Positions 7,368 through 15,496 of a stretch of 64,000 nt of DNA are shown in pieces. The DNA lies in contig NZ_JAAXPG010000009.1 of the NCBI RefSeq assembly GCF_012396365.1, positions 1 to 64,000 of the forward strand, read 5' to 3'. Both the position numbers and the translations under genes were made by a program. The notes under the pieces are model-generated. The model was not told the DNA's origin and did not search any database. It saw only the letters and a list, made by a program, of their open reading frames with translations. The DNA is from Nocardiopsis alborubida. GTDB lineage: Bacteria > Actinomycetota > Actinomycetes > Streptosporangiales > Streptosporangiaceae. Each line of letters opens with the position of its first letter. Within the stretch, counting starts at the first letter, position 1.

Positions 7368-8261
7368 TCAGACGGGGAACTCGCCGTACCAGGATCGCTG
7401 CACGAGGTGCTTGGGCAGGTAACCGGACTCGACCTCCAGGCGGAAGACCGAGTCGACCTGATCGGTGTCGTAGGCCAGGCAGGCCAGGGCGAGCAGGGGC
7501 AGGGACACGACCCCTTCGATGTCTCTGGTGCGTTCGGCGTCGGAGGTCTGGTAGGTGCGGAACAGCTCCAGGCCTTGGGCGAGGGCGTCGTTGAACTTCT
7601 CGGTGTCGCGCTCGACCAGGCGCAGGAAGGTGTTCATCGGGGGGAAGACGATCATCTCCATCAGTTCGGGAGAGCCGATGTCCACTCGGTCGGGGGCGGA
7701 TAGTTCCATCGCGGCCAGGAGTTCCTCGCCCAAACCGGGGCGGTTGAGGACGAAGGCCTGGAGGGCGGAGATCCAGTGGTAGGTGAAGGGGTTGTACTGG
7801 GTCCCCTCGCTCTCCCCGGCCTCGCGCAGGCGGTCGACGGGGATCTCGCACAGTTGACGGTAGCGCTGCTGGTCGCGGCAGACGACGGCGAGGAAGAAAG
7901 CCGTGAGCCAGTTGCTGGCGTTGGTGCAGTAACGCGGCCCGGTGGCTTGGGGGTGTCGAACCTGGTGGTTGACCATGAGTTCGAGTTCGGTGCCCGGCGG
8001 GTTGGTGGTCATCGCGAACATGGCATGGTACATCTGCATCGCTGTGGTCCAGGCCTCCCAGGTGTCCACCTGAGCCGCATCAGGGTCCGAATGGACGCTG
8101 TACATCGCGTTCAGGTAGAGCGTGGTCAGGGAGAAGTAGATGGTGCTGGCGTCCTCGGTGTCCAACCGAGCCGACCAAGCTTCGCGATTGAGCTTGTTCA
8201 GCTCCCAAATCTCTTCCTCGGGCTCGCGGTTCAGGTCGTGCCGGGGCACATAAGTGTTCAT
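7368..8261 (-). CDS. Imm49-type immunity protein (copy 2)
   Basis: 297 residues, all-helical in appearance, ending 'YLPKHLVQRSWYGEFPV', the same end as the copy at 8923. Shared blocks include 'TWEAWTTAMQMYHAMFAM', 'FFLAVVCRDQQRYRQLC', 'YHWISALQAFV', 'FNDALAQGLELFRTYQT' and 'LLALACLAYD'. The ATG at 8261 has GAGAAGG 6 bases upstream. I assign it to Imm49 from memory of the conserved 'YLPxxL...W.GEF' tail. It is the duplicate of the toxin-adjacent Imm49 gene and has diverged considerably, so it may neutralise a different toxin variant. Confidence 0.7.
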   Translation of the reverse strand: MNTYVPRHDLNREPEEEIWELNKLNREAWSARLDTEDASTIYFSLTTLYLNAMYSVHSDPDAAQVDTWEAWTTAMQMYHAMFAMTTNPPGTELELMVNHQVRHPQATGPRYCTNASNWLTAFFLAVVCRDQQRYRQLCEIPVDRLREAGESEGTQYNPFTYHWISALQAFVLNRPGLGEELLAAMELSAPDRVDIGSPELMEMIVFPPMNTFLRLVERDTEKFNDALAQGLELFRTYQTSDAERTRDIEGVVSLPLLALACLAYDTDQVDSVFRLEVESGYLPKHLVQRSWYGEFPV

Positions 8262-8407
8262 GAAGCCTTCTCGGACAAGTCGAAAATCTGGTGACAGAGG
8301 CTCGCCGAACTGCTTGCACCGCCCGTAGCCGTTCATCGACACGGATATGAAACGGGGTTCCTTCGGCCGCGTCCCGCAGGACACGGCCGAAGCAAGAAAC
8401 AGAATGT

Positions 8408-8869
8408 TTATTCCATTGCCCGGCCCTCGGCCTCTTCCCGGAGTTTCTCGCGGAGCCAGTCGGTCATGTACTCCTCGTCGCGCGGGAAGTAGACCAGGTC
8501 GTTGGTGAAGCCGAAGGCGGTGGGGAAGGTGATGCCGGGGTCCTCGTCGTAGTTGTAGGTGACGTTGAACCTGCCGGGCGGGGTGATGACGTACTCGAAG
8601 GAGAACCAGGTGCCCTTGCCCTCCTGGTACATCCCCGCCCTGAGGTCGTCGATCATCATGCCCATGCCGGATGGAGGAGATTTCCGACGGGTCGTCCCGT
8701 CCCCGAACTCGACGATGATCAAGCCGGTCGAATGGTCGATAACCGCCTTTTCCGTGTAGACGATTCGTGTCCATCCTTCGGGGGCTTCATCGAGGATGCG
8801 TCCACCGATCTGCGTGAGGACCTTCTGCTGCTCTTCCGGTCCCAGATGCCCGCGCTGGAAATGGCTCAT
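8408..8869 (-). CDS. YezG-type immunity protein
   Basis: 153 residues from the ATG at 8869, preceded by GGAGGA. It has 'IDDLRAGMYQEGKGTWFSFEYVITPPG', 'VTYNYDEDPGITF' and 'YFPRDEEYMTDWLREKLREE'. It lies 53 bases after the toxin-adjacent Imm49 gene and before the second Imm49 gene. The order Imm49-YezG therefore occurs twice, indicating segmental duplication of an immunity pair. The N-terminal 'FQRGHLGPEEQQ' nearly matches 'FRRGHLDPQKQH' of the 6121 copy. Confidence 0.8.
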   Translation of the reverse strand: MSHFQRGHLGPEEQQKVLTQIGGRILDEAPEGWTRIVYTEKAVIDHSTGLIIVEFGDGTTRRKSPPSGMGMMIDDLRAGMYQEGKGTWFSFEYVITPPGRFNVTYNYDEDPGITFPTAFGFTNDLVYFPRDEEYMTDWLREKLREEAEGRAME

Positions 8870-8922
8870 CGCTCGGTTGTCCTCCGCAGCCGGGGCGGTT
8901 CCCCGGATTCCGCCGTAGGTGC

Positions 8923-9804
8923 CTAGACGGGGAACTCGCCGTACCAGGATCGCTGTACGAGGTGTTTGGGCAGGTACTCCGACTCCACGTCGAGGGAGAA
9001 GTCGCCGCGTTGGGACTTGTCGTAGGCCAGGCAGGCCCATGCCAGCAGCCCGAGCGGGACGATGCCCTGGACCCCGGCCTGAGCCTCCTCGGTGGTGTTG
9101 TACCGCTTGAAGCTTTCCAGGGCGAAGACGAGGGCTTCGTTGAACTTGGTGGAGTCTCCCATCAGCAGACGGCGGAAGACCTCCATCTTCGGGAAGATCA
9201 GCAGATCAAGGGCTTCGCCTCCGAAGGCGCCGCTGCGGGGAGAGGACTGTTCCATGGCCGACCGCAGCTCACTCACCAGGTTGTCGGTGCCGTTGACGTA
9301 GGCCTGGAGAGCGGCGATCCAGTGGTAGGTGTACTCGTTGTACCGCACCTTTGCGCCCTCGGCCGCGCGGCGCAGGTGTTCCACGGGGACGCGGCACAGG
9401 GCGTCGGCGCGGGCGTTGTCGCGGCAGACGACCGCCAGGTAGAACGCCTTCTCCCACGTGGCAGGGTCGGCGCAGTGGAGCATCCCGGGTGCCGTGAGCG
9501 CACGGACCTCATGGTCGATCAGGTACGCGACCTGTGCCCCCTTCTCCGCCTCGGAGACGGCGAAGACAGCGCTGTGGACCTGCATCGCGACGGTCCACGC
9601 CTCCCAAGTCTCCACTTCCGCGGCCTCGGGGTCCAGCAGGAGCCTCGTCTGCGCTGCGTCGAAGATGGGGTAGAGGTCCAGGTCGATGTTGGAGCAGTCC
9701 TGCTCCAACCTGCTGACCAACTTCGCACGACGATTGGTCTGGTACGCGATGAGGTCCTGGTCCACTCCGTGGTCCAGTTCGTGCCGGGAGACGTGGACGG
9801 TCAC
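8923..9804 (-). CDS. Imm49-type immunity protein (copy 1, toxin-adjacent)
   Basis: 293 residues starting at a GTG that overlaps the toxin stop by four bases (GTGA). This coupling makes it the prime candidate for the cognate immunity protein. Blocks: 'ETWEAWTVAMQVHSAVFAV', 'AFYLAVVCRDNARADALC', 'YHWIAALQAYV', 'FNEALVFALESFKRYNT', 'LLAWACLAYD', end 'YLPKHLVQRSWYGEFPV'. Predicted cytosolic and alpha-helical. The family assignment rests on the conserved tail, not on a search. Confidence 0.75.
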   Translation of the reverse strand: MTVHVSRHELDHGVDQDLIAYQTNRRAKLVSRLEQDCSNIDLDLYPIFDAAQTRLLLDPEAAEVETWEAWTVAMQVHSAVFAVSEAEKGAQVAYLIDHEVRALTAPGMLHCADPATWEKAFYLAVVCRDNARADALCRVPVEHLRRAAEGAKVRYNEYTYHWIAALQAYVNGTDNLVSELRSAMEQSSPRSGAFGGEALDLLIFPKMEVFRRLLMGDSTKFNEALVFALESFKRYNTTEEAQAGVQGIVPLGLLAWACLAYDKSQRGDFSLDVESEYLPKHLVQRSWYGEFPV

Positions 9805-12800
9805 GAGGCCTCCTTATCTGACAGGTCGAAGATGCGATGATCGTAGCCGTTGGCAGTGGACTCCCCGGTCCACTCCCGTTCGCCTTTTTCGTTCAGCTGG
9901 TAGGAGTCCACGGGGTCACCCTTGAACACCGTGTAGACGACGCGACCCTGCTTGAGTTTCTCCCGGATTTCATCGGCGAGCATGAGTTCTTGGATGTTTC
10001 CCGGCTTTTTACCCCTCTCCTCCATCTTCTTGAGGATGTCCTCCAGGTAGGCTCGCGTGCCCTGGCTCACCAGACGCGGATCCTCACCGGGCACCTTGAT
10101 CTCGCGTTCGCCTAGTTCGGTCCTGGTGCTGCTCTTGGCCTCGACGATGACGAAGTCGCCGTCCACGGTGCGGTAGATCTGGTCGAACTGGTGGTTTCCG
10201 TTCTCCGGGGCGAACGGCGAGGCCGGGATCTCGGTCGCCCCTTCGAGGTTCGGCCTCAGCTCGACCAGCTTGGGCTGACCGTTCTCGAGGATGGTGTTGC
10301 CGTTGGAGTCGACATCGTGCGCCATCACCGGCTTGCCGTCGTTATCCCTGATGACATCGCCGTTGAACTCGAAATGCGCACCGATCCTGGCGGTCCTCTC
10401 ACCGAACTCTTCGGAGAGTTCGGTGGCATCAGTGTGCGTGTTCCGGTAGTCCTGCTTGGCCTGTTCCACCCGGGGGTGGTTGGGTCCGTTCTCCTTGAAC
10501 TTGCCGTGCAGCTCCTCCATCGCGTCCAGGTGCTTCTTGGCCTCGATGTCCTTGATGATGGCCGCGCGGCGGTCCTCCGCCAGGCTGTCGAGTCCGCCCA
10601 GCTCGGTCCGGAGGTGTTCGCGTCGGGCGATCTCCGTGTCGATTCGCGCCGCCTCCTCGGCTGAGAGGTTGTTCCCCCTCTCCGGCATGAAGTTTGGGTT
10701 GTCGAGGCGGACCTCGGTCTTGTCACCCAGGTAATCAGGCGCTTCCGCGGGCTTCAGCGGAACCCAGTCACCGTTGTCGGCCCGGCTGATCCGGGGGAGC
10801 TCCCAGTTCTCCGCGCCGACCACGGTGTCAGCCCGCTTCCGGTGACCGTTGTTCTCCTTGTAGAACTCCCGGTAGAAGTCGTTGTACTCGCGGTTGCCCT
10901 GACGCTCGTTGAGGAGCCGTCGGAGATCGTCGAGGAGCTGCTGCTGGTTGGCGGGGTCGTTCCTGTCCCCCCACGAGTGGGTCCTGAACTCGTCCGCGTT
11001 CGTCGGGCCGTTGTTCTCCCCGCCGTTGTCGCCATCCCGGTCGCCGGAGGTTCCGTCCCCGTTGAGCACGGGCGTGCCCGGGACGCCCGGCCGGTCGCCT
11101 CCGCCTTCGCCGCCTGTACTGGTGCCGCCGTCGCCGGGCCGGTCCAGGACGTCCGTGCCGCCGGGGGAGTTCCCGTCGGTGTCCAGCGGGTCACCACCGT
11201 TGCCGTCCCGGTTGGTGACCTCCGGCATGGTGTTGCTCATCCGCGGGCCGTCGGCGTCGAACCGGTCGCCGAAGGCTCCGTCGAACCCGTCGCCGAGGTC
11301 GTCGAGGCCCGCGACGTCGATGACGCTGCGATCGCCGATGACCGTGTCTGGACGGGGCGCATCGGCCTGGGCGTCGAACGTGTCGTTGTTCCCGCCGCCG
11401 ACGAGGGCGGGAACCCTCCCAGACTCCGGGCCGTCCGGGGACTGGTTGGCCTCCCACGCCGGGTAGTCCGAGGCGTGCGCTCTCATGTCGCTCAACACCG
11501 CCTCCAGGGACGGGTCCAGGCCCAGCTCCTCCACGTCGGACCGCCCGGGACGGTTCGGCCGGGAGGCGTCGGTGCCGTCGCCCTGCTCGCCGAGGATCCG
11601 GCGGCCGGTGTCGCCCAGCTCGGCGAAGTCCGGGTGGGAGGCCAGCAGCTCCAGGAGCTCCTGGCTGTCGTCGAGCTGGCGCGTGGTCGGGTGCACGGCG
11701 GGGCGGGTGCCGGCGGGGTCGCCCTCCCCGTCGCCGTGGTGGTTCGCGACGCGCTGGGCGTTGGAGCCCTCGGAGCCGTTACCGTTCCCGTCGCCGCCGG
11801 AGCCGTTGCCGCCCGGGTTGTCCCCGCCGCCGAAGAAGCCTCCGCCGGTGAACCGGCTCAGCAGGTTCTGCATCTCCGACAGCCGCGTGGCACTGAAAGC
11901 GCCCTCCCGGAGCTGGCCCAGGTCGATCCTGAGATCCGCCAGGGAGACGTTGCCGAACCGGGGCAGGCTCAGGTTGATCCGGCTCATGTCCGGCACGTCC
12001 ACGTCGGGGACGCTCGGCCCGTCCCCGCCCATCCTGTTGAGCATGGCCGAACCGCGCCAGGCCATCAGCGGCACGCCCACGACCGCGCCCACGCCGGTCG
12101 CGGTCAGGACGGCGCCGCCCACGGTCGCGCCGATGTTGAGCAGGGCGGTCCCGATGACGTAGCCGGGCCGCTCGCCCCACTCCTCCCAGGGCACCACCGC
12201 GTGCGCGGCGTCCTTCCAGGCGTTGCCGACGGTGTCCCAGCCCGACCAGCCCCAGCTGTCGTTCTCGGAGTCGTACATGCCCGCCAGCGAGGCCAGCGAC
12301 TGGAGGTTGCCCTCGTGGTACTCCCACATAGCGTCGCCCCAGGACATCTCGAACCAGCCCTCGGAGCTGTACATCCCGGTGATCCCGCCGACGTCCTCGG
12401 CGATCCCCACGAAGAAGTCGCCCACAGCGGCCCCCGCGTCGATCCACCAGCCGTGGTCGGTCTCCATGGGACCGCCCCAGGCCATGGCGACGTCGCCGAG
12501 GTAGCCGTCGTAGCCGTGCTCGAACACGCCCGGCGCGGACTCCCCGTCGCCGTCGCCCGCGACGAAGTTGGTGCGGTCGGGGATCCCGGCGTTGATGGCG
12601 TTGGCGCACGCGATCTCGGCGGCCTCGAACTCCCGCCGCAGCGCGTCCGCGCGGTCGAGCAGAGCCTGGTGCTCCTCGACCTTGTCGCTCTCGCGGCCCA
12701 GGAGGCTGTTGAAGAACCCGTCGGCCTCGCGCCAGTCGTCGTCGCCCTCGATCGAGTTGCGGAAGGTGTTGGCGTCGCTCGTGAGCGTGGTCCACTTGGC

Positions 12801-13109
12801 CTGGATGTCACGGACGGCCTCGGCGAAGGTCTCCAGCGCGCTCGCGGCCTTGTCGAAGGAGGTCTCCACCTTGTCGCCGTCGGTGGCCACCGGGTCGACC
12901 ACCGCGTACAGGGTCTCGGCCTCGGGAGCGGAGTAGCAGGAGGAGAGCCCTGCCCAGGCGCTCTTGATGTCGCCGCCGATCCCGGCGACGTTGGACCCCT
13001 CCCGGCGCAGGTCCCTGGCCTGCCTCTCCAGGGTGGCGGGACTCGCGGTGGGGACGGGGAAGTTTCGGGGGTCGATCACGCCGCCCGTGGGGACGCACAT
13101 CTCGGTCAC
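9801..13109 (-). CDS. Polymorphic toxin: WXG-like N-terminus, REase-fold nuclease tip
   Basis: 1102 residues. Roughly 25-170 is a helical WXG100/LXG-like targeting region without a signal peptide, fitting type VII export. About 325-355 is hydrophobic (ATGVGAVVGVPLMAW). Then come a Gly/Asn/Asp-rich linker to about 760 and a charged helical segment. The last ~130 residues hold a PD-(D/E)XK-like core: D976 in 'HQFDQIYRT', E990-x-K992 in 'FVIVEAKSS' and Q1016 in 'SQGTRAYLE'. This predicts a nuclease that acts inside a rival cell. It starts at GTG 13109, after the DUF6507 gene, and is coupled to Imm49. The nuclease call is inference from the motif order. Confidence 0.75.
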   Translation of the reverse strand: MTEMCVPTGGVIDPRNFPVPTASPATLERQARDLRREGSNVAGIGGDIKSAWAGLSSCYSAPEAETLYAVVDPVATDGDKVETSFDKAASALETFAEAVRDIQAKWTTLTSDANTFRNSIEGDDDWREADGFFNSLLGRESDKVEEHQALLDRADALRREFEAAEIACANAINAGIPDRTNFVAGDGDGESAPGVFEHGYDGYLGDVAMAWGGPMETDHGWWIDAGAAVGDFFVGIAEDVGGITGMYSSEGWFEMSWGDAMWEYHEGNLQSLASLAGMYDSENDSWGWSGWDTVGNAWKDAAHAVVPWEEWGERPGYVIGTALLNIGATVGGAVLTATGVGAVVGVPLMAWRGSAMLNRMGGDGPSVPDVDVPDMSRINLSLPRFGNVSLADLRIDLGQLREGAFSATRLSEMQNLLSRFTGGGFFGGGDNPGGNGSGGDGNGNGSEGSNAQRVANHHGDGEGDPAGTRPAVHPTTRQLDDSQELLELLASHPDFAELGDTGRRILGEQGDGTDASRPNRPGRSDVEELGLDPSLEAVLSDMRAHASDYPAWEANQSPDGPESGRVPALVGGGNNDTFDAQADAPRPDTVIGDRSVIDVAGLDDLGDGFDGAFGDRFDADGPRMSNTMPEVTNRDGNGGDPLDTDGNSPGGTDVLDRPGDGGTSTGGEGGGDRPGVPGTPVLNGDGTSGDRDGDNGGENNGPTNADEFRTHSWGDRNDPANQQQLLDDLRRLLNERQGNREYNDFYREFYKENNGHRKRADTVVGAENWELPRISRADNGDWVPLKPAEAPDYLGDKTEVRLDNPNFMPERGNNLSAEEAARIDTEIARREHLRTELGGLDSLAEDRRAAIIKDIEAKKHLDAMEELHGKFKENGPNHPRVEQAKQDYRNTHTDATELSEEFGERTARIGAHFEFNGDVIRDNDGKPVMAHDVDSNGNTILENGQPKLVELRPNLEGATEIPASPFAPENGNHQFDQIYRTVDGDFVIVEAKSSTRTELGEREIKVPGEDPRLVSQGTRAYLEDILKKMEERGKKPGNIQELMLADEIREKLKQGRVVYTVFKGDPVDSYQLNEKGEREWTGESTANGYDHRIFDLSDKEAS

Positions 13110-13136
13110 AGGGGTGTCTCCATCTGAGGAACCGGA

Positions 13137-13215
13137 GGGAGGGAGGGTGGGGTCGTCGGGGGTCTCCGGGGTCTCCGGGGTCTCCGGGGGCTGGGGGGCC
13201 GGGGGAGGGGAGGGG
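13137..13215. repeat. G-rich tract with three 9-bp tandem repeats
   Basis: The plus strand carries many runs of three to six G, including three perfect copies of GGGGTCTCC at 13159-13185. It separates the DUF6507 and toxin genes. Quadruplex formation on the template strand is possible; whether it affects toxin expression is unknown. Confidence 0.6.
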
Positions 13216-13250
13216 GCGGAGCGCGGGGTCTTCCGTGCGGACGGGGCCCG

Positions 13251-13622
13251 CTACACGGGCGCGTGGGGTCCGTACTGCTGGGGCGGCTCGGGCTCGGGGA
13301 CCACGCCCGCGTTGGCCTGCGCCTCGGCGGCCATCTCCGTGTTGCCGTTGAAGTAGTGCGTGGTGGCCTCACTGGCCCCGGTCACGGCGCTCACGGTCAG
13401 CCCGGCCATGTCGCCCATGAGACCGAAGTTGTGCTCGGCGAACTCGCCCAGCGCGACGCTGACGGGCGCGCTGTCCGCCTCCGTGCTGATCTCCGTGATC
13501 AGGCTCTCGGCGGAGGTCATGGCGCCGACGAGACCGTCGCTGCCGCCCTCCTCGCCGATGTGCCCGGCGACGCTGGTCAGCACGGCGCCCACATCAGCGG
13601 GCTGGATGTTCCACTTGGACAT
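13251..13622 (-). CDS. DUF6507-like small protein (toxin partner)
   Basis: 123 residues starting [16 protein letters not shown], with a helical middle ('[13 protein letters not shown]'), '[23 protein letters not shown]' and a proline-rich tail. The start, the length and the 'Y..GN.EMAAEAQ' block fit DUF6507 proteins, which accompany WXG100-type toxins in actinomycetes and probably serve as export partners. It lies upstream of the toxin in the same orientation. No signal peptide is present. The family assignment is from memory. Confidence 0.6.
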   Translation of the reverse strand: MSKWNIQPADVGAVLTSVAGHIGEEGGSDGLVGAMTSAESLITEISTEADSAPVSVALGEFAEHNFGLMGDMAGLTVSAVTGASEATTHYFNGNTEMAAEAQANAGVVPEPEPPQQYGPHAPV

Positions 13623-13656
13623 CGGGATCCTCTCCTCTCCGGGGCTTCGGGGGGCT

Positions 13657-13950
13657 TCAGGAGTCGCTGGGGCGGGAGAAGGCGCCCGAGCGGAAGTTCG
13701 CGGGCGGCGCCGCGTCCGTGTCCGCGGCAGCGGAACCCTCCCGGTGCTGGACGGCCTGGATCTGCTCGTTGAGCATGCCCAGGGACGCGTTCAGGGAGGC
13801 GAGGTCGTCCCGGATCCGGGAGCGCATCCGCGCGGAGGCCATGACGAGCCTGGGGTGGACGCCGCGGGCGGCCCCCTCGCGGGGGTCCTCGGGCCGCTCC
13901 TCGTCGACGACGGCCTGTTCGTCGCTCGGCTCCACCAGATCGAACTTCAC
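13657..13950 (-). CDS. Small hypothetical protein heading the toxin locus
   Basis: 97 residues from a GTG at 13950 preceded by GGGGGAG. The first part is acidic ([20 protein letters not shown]) and the middle forms an amphipathic helix ('[31 protein letters not shown]') like one arm of a WXG100-type hairpin. Together with the DUF6507-like gene it may form the small-protein pair that chaperones or exports the toxin. No family is recognised. Confidence 0.5.
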   Translation of the reverse strand: MKFDLVEPSDEQAVVDEERPEDPREGAARGVHPRLVMASARMRSRIRDDLASLNASLGMLNEQIQAVQHREGSAAADTDAAPPANFRSGAFSRPSDS

Positions 13951-14136
13951 GTACTCCCCCTCTCGGCCGACCGTGTCCGTCCGTTGTGACGTCCGAAGGC
14001 CCTCGGTGGTTCGGGAAACCTCGCGCACACCTTATTCTCGCGCGCGGACAGTCGGTCTGCCCAGGGGTTGTCCGTTTCGCGCCACGGAGTCCGCCCCGTA
14101 CGGGCCCGCGGGGTCGGGGCGCTCGGGCCGCACCCT

Positions 14137-14152
14137 TAGTCTTGTGCCCATG
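14137..14152 (+). promoter_or_regulatory. -10 box for a leaderless menG transcript
   Basis: TAGTCT at 14137-14142 ends 7 bases before the ATG at 14150, and no ribosome site precedes that ATG. This spacing would put the transcript start at or near the A of ATG. Similar spacing occurs before several other genes in the window. Confidence 0.4.
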
Positions 14153-14860
14153 ACCCGCGCCAAACTCGACAAGCAGCCCCAGGACGTCGCGGCGATGTTC
14201 GACGGCATCGCCGACAGGTACGACCTCGTCAACGACGTCATCTCGCTGGGCCAGGACCGCGTCTGGCGCAAGGCCGCGGTCAACGCGGTCGACGCCTACA
14301 GCGGCGAACTCGTCCTGGACCTGGCGGCGGGCACGGGCACCTCCTCGGAGTCCTTCGTCAGGAAGGGCGCCCGCGTGGTGGCCTGCGACTTCTCCCTCGG
14401 CATGCTCCGCGCGGGAGTGCGGCGGCGCGGGGGAGCCTCCCGGGGCGGCGTGACCTTCGTGGCGGGCGACGCCCTGCACCTGCCCTTCGCCGACGAGACC
14501 TTCGACGCGGTCACGATCTCCTTCGGCCTGCGCAACGTCAACGACGTGGACCAGGCGCTGCGCGAGCTGCGGCGGGTCACCAAGGTCGGCGGGCGGCTGG
14601 TCATCTGCGAGTTCAGCCACATCCCGGTCGAGTTCGTGGACCGGCTCTACTCCACCTACCTCATGGGCGCCCTGCCCAAGATCGCGGGCATGGTGTCCGG
14701 CAGCGGCGACTCCTACGACTACCTGTCCGAGTCGATCATGGCCTGGCCCAAGCAGCCCGAGCTGGCGCGCCGCCTCCAGGGCGCGGGCTGGTCGCGGGTG
14801 GCCTGGCGCAACCTGTCGACGGGGATCGTCGCCCTGCACCGCGGTTTCCGCGACGAGTAG
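14150..14860 (+). CDS. menG: Demethylmenaquinone methyltransferase
   Basis: 236 residues of the UbiE/MenG methyltransferase family, the usual length. It transfers a methyl group from S-adenosylmethionine to demethylmenaquinone, the last ring step of menaquinone synthesis. The SAM-binding block is '[13 protein letters not shown]', followed by 'ACDFSLGML', '[24 protein letters not shown]' and 'ICEFSHIP'. The family N-terminal '[28 protein letters not shown]' is intact. No ribosome site precedes the ATG. The neighbouring menJ-like reductase, nuo operon and polyprenyl synthase form a respiratory-quinone cluster. Confidence 0.95.
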   Translation: MTRAKLDKQPQDVAAMFDGIADRYDLVNDVISLGQDRVWRKAAVNAVDAYSGELVLDLAAGTGTSSESFVRKGARVVACDFSLGMLRAGVRRRGGASRGGVTFVAGDALHLPFADETFDAVTISFGLRNVNDVDQALRELRRVTKVGGRLVICEFSHIPVEFVDRLYSTYLMGALPKIAGMVSGSGDSYDYLSESIMAWPKQPELARRLQGAGWSRVAWRNLSTGIVALHRGFRDE

Positions 14861-14910
14861 CGGCCCCACCGCAAGTGTGGCCGGTGGGAAACGTGGGGTC
14901 CCCACCTGCG

Positions 14911-14968
14911 GTGATCTTGCTACTGGAGTCAAAGTCGGCTGCGAACTCGACTCCAGTAGCAAGATCAC
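14911..14968. repeat. Dispersed inverted repeat, copy A
   Basis: Two perfect 20-base arms (GTGATCTTGCTACTGGAGTC and its complement at 14949-14968) enclose an 18-base spacer. The leading ACCTGCGGTGATCTTG is shared with copy C near 60757. It lies 50 bases past menG and could end its transcript, but the length, perfect pairing and recurrence suggest a repeat family. Confidence 0.75.
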
Positions 14969-15118
14969 GCCGGGAAGGCCGTCCCTCTCCCGCGCCGCCG
15001 AAACCCCTGCGGATCCCTGTGGGCTCACCGTGCGCCCGCTGCCGCGGACCCCTGCGGGTCCCGTGGCCCCACCGCACGCCCGCGCGCGGCCGGAGCACAT
15101 CAGGCATAAGGATTCCGT

Positions 15119-15149
15119 AATCCCGAGGAGCACCCCGCTCCTCGGGATT
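15119..15149 (+). terminator. Rho-independent terminator between menG and menJ
   Basis: AATCCCGAGGAGC and its complement form a 13-bp stem with a five-base loop, followed by T residues. An outer 8-base pair (TCAGGCAT near 15100 with ATGCCTGA near 15168) nests around it. Confidence 0.8.
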
Positions 15150-15336
15150 TTCGTGTTGCCCGTGTGATGCCTGAGGCGGCGCTCACCATTCTGATCTGGG
15201 GCTCTGACGGAGAGTGACGCAGTTCGGGGCCCGTGAAGCCTTCTGGGGGCCTATGTCCCCTTTGATAGCAGGCCGTCTGAATACCCCCCTGGGACTCGCC
15301 TCGGACTCCGGGAGGGTCTAGACTGCCGAAAAGAGG

Positions 15337-15356
15337 CTTGTGAAGTGCTTCACAAG
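15337..15356. promoter_or_regulatory. Rex operator (redox sensor site) upstream of menJ
   Basis: CTTGTGAAGTGCTTCACAAG is a palindrome with 9-base arms that contains the Rex consensus TTGTGAA-n4-TTCACAA without mismatch. Rex is the NADH/NAD+-sensing repressor that in Streptomyces controls cyd, nuo and heme genes. It overlaps a likely promoter region (TAGACT at 15319). Redox control of menJ and possibly of readthrough into nuo follows by inference. Confidence 0.8.
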
Positions 15357-15496
15357 TCTGGGAGGTATAGGACACATGCCTCTATGTCGGACATAACGGA
15401 CTCCCCACAGCACCCATACAACTCCCCCCGTGAGCGGGTCCATCCCGCAGGCAGGCCCGCCACGGTGCATCCGCGCGAGCAGTCGAGGACCCACCC

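Noticed and set aside
7368..8774. A single 468-residue minus-strand gene covering the second Imm49 gene and the region before it
   Set aside because: The first 170 residues are the YezG gene at 8408 read in the wrong frame, and a good ribosome site precedes the ATG at 8261.
10842..13127. A 761-residue plus-strand frame opposite the toxin
   Set aside because: It is the GC-rich antisense shadow of the toxin gene: low-complexity Val/Ala/Arg composition, no domains, and the toxin frame has proper motifs.
13137..13215. CRISPR array
   Set aside because: The 9-base repeats are adjacent without spacers.
15337..15356. Terminator hairpin
   Set aside because: The stem has a two-base centre that cannot form a loop, it sits upstream of a gene rather than after one, and it matches the Rex consensus.
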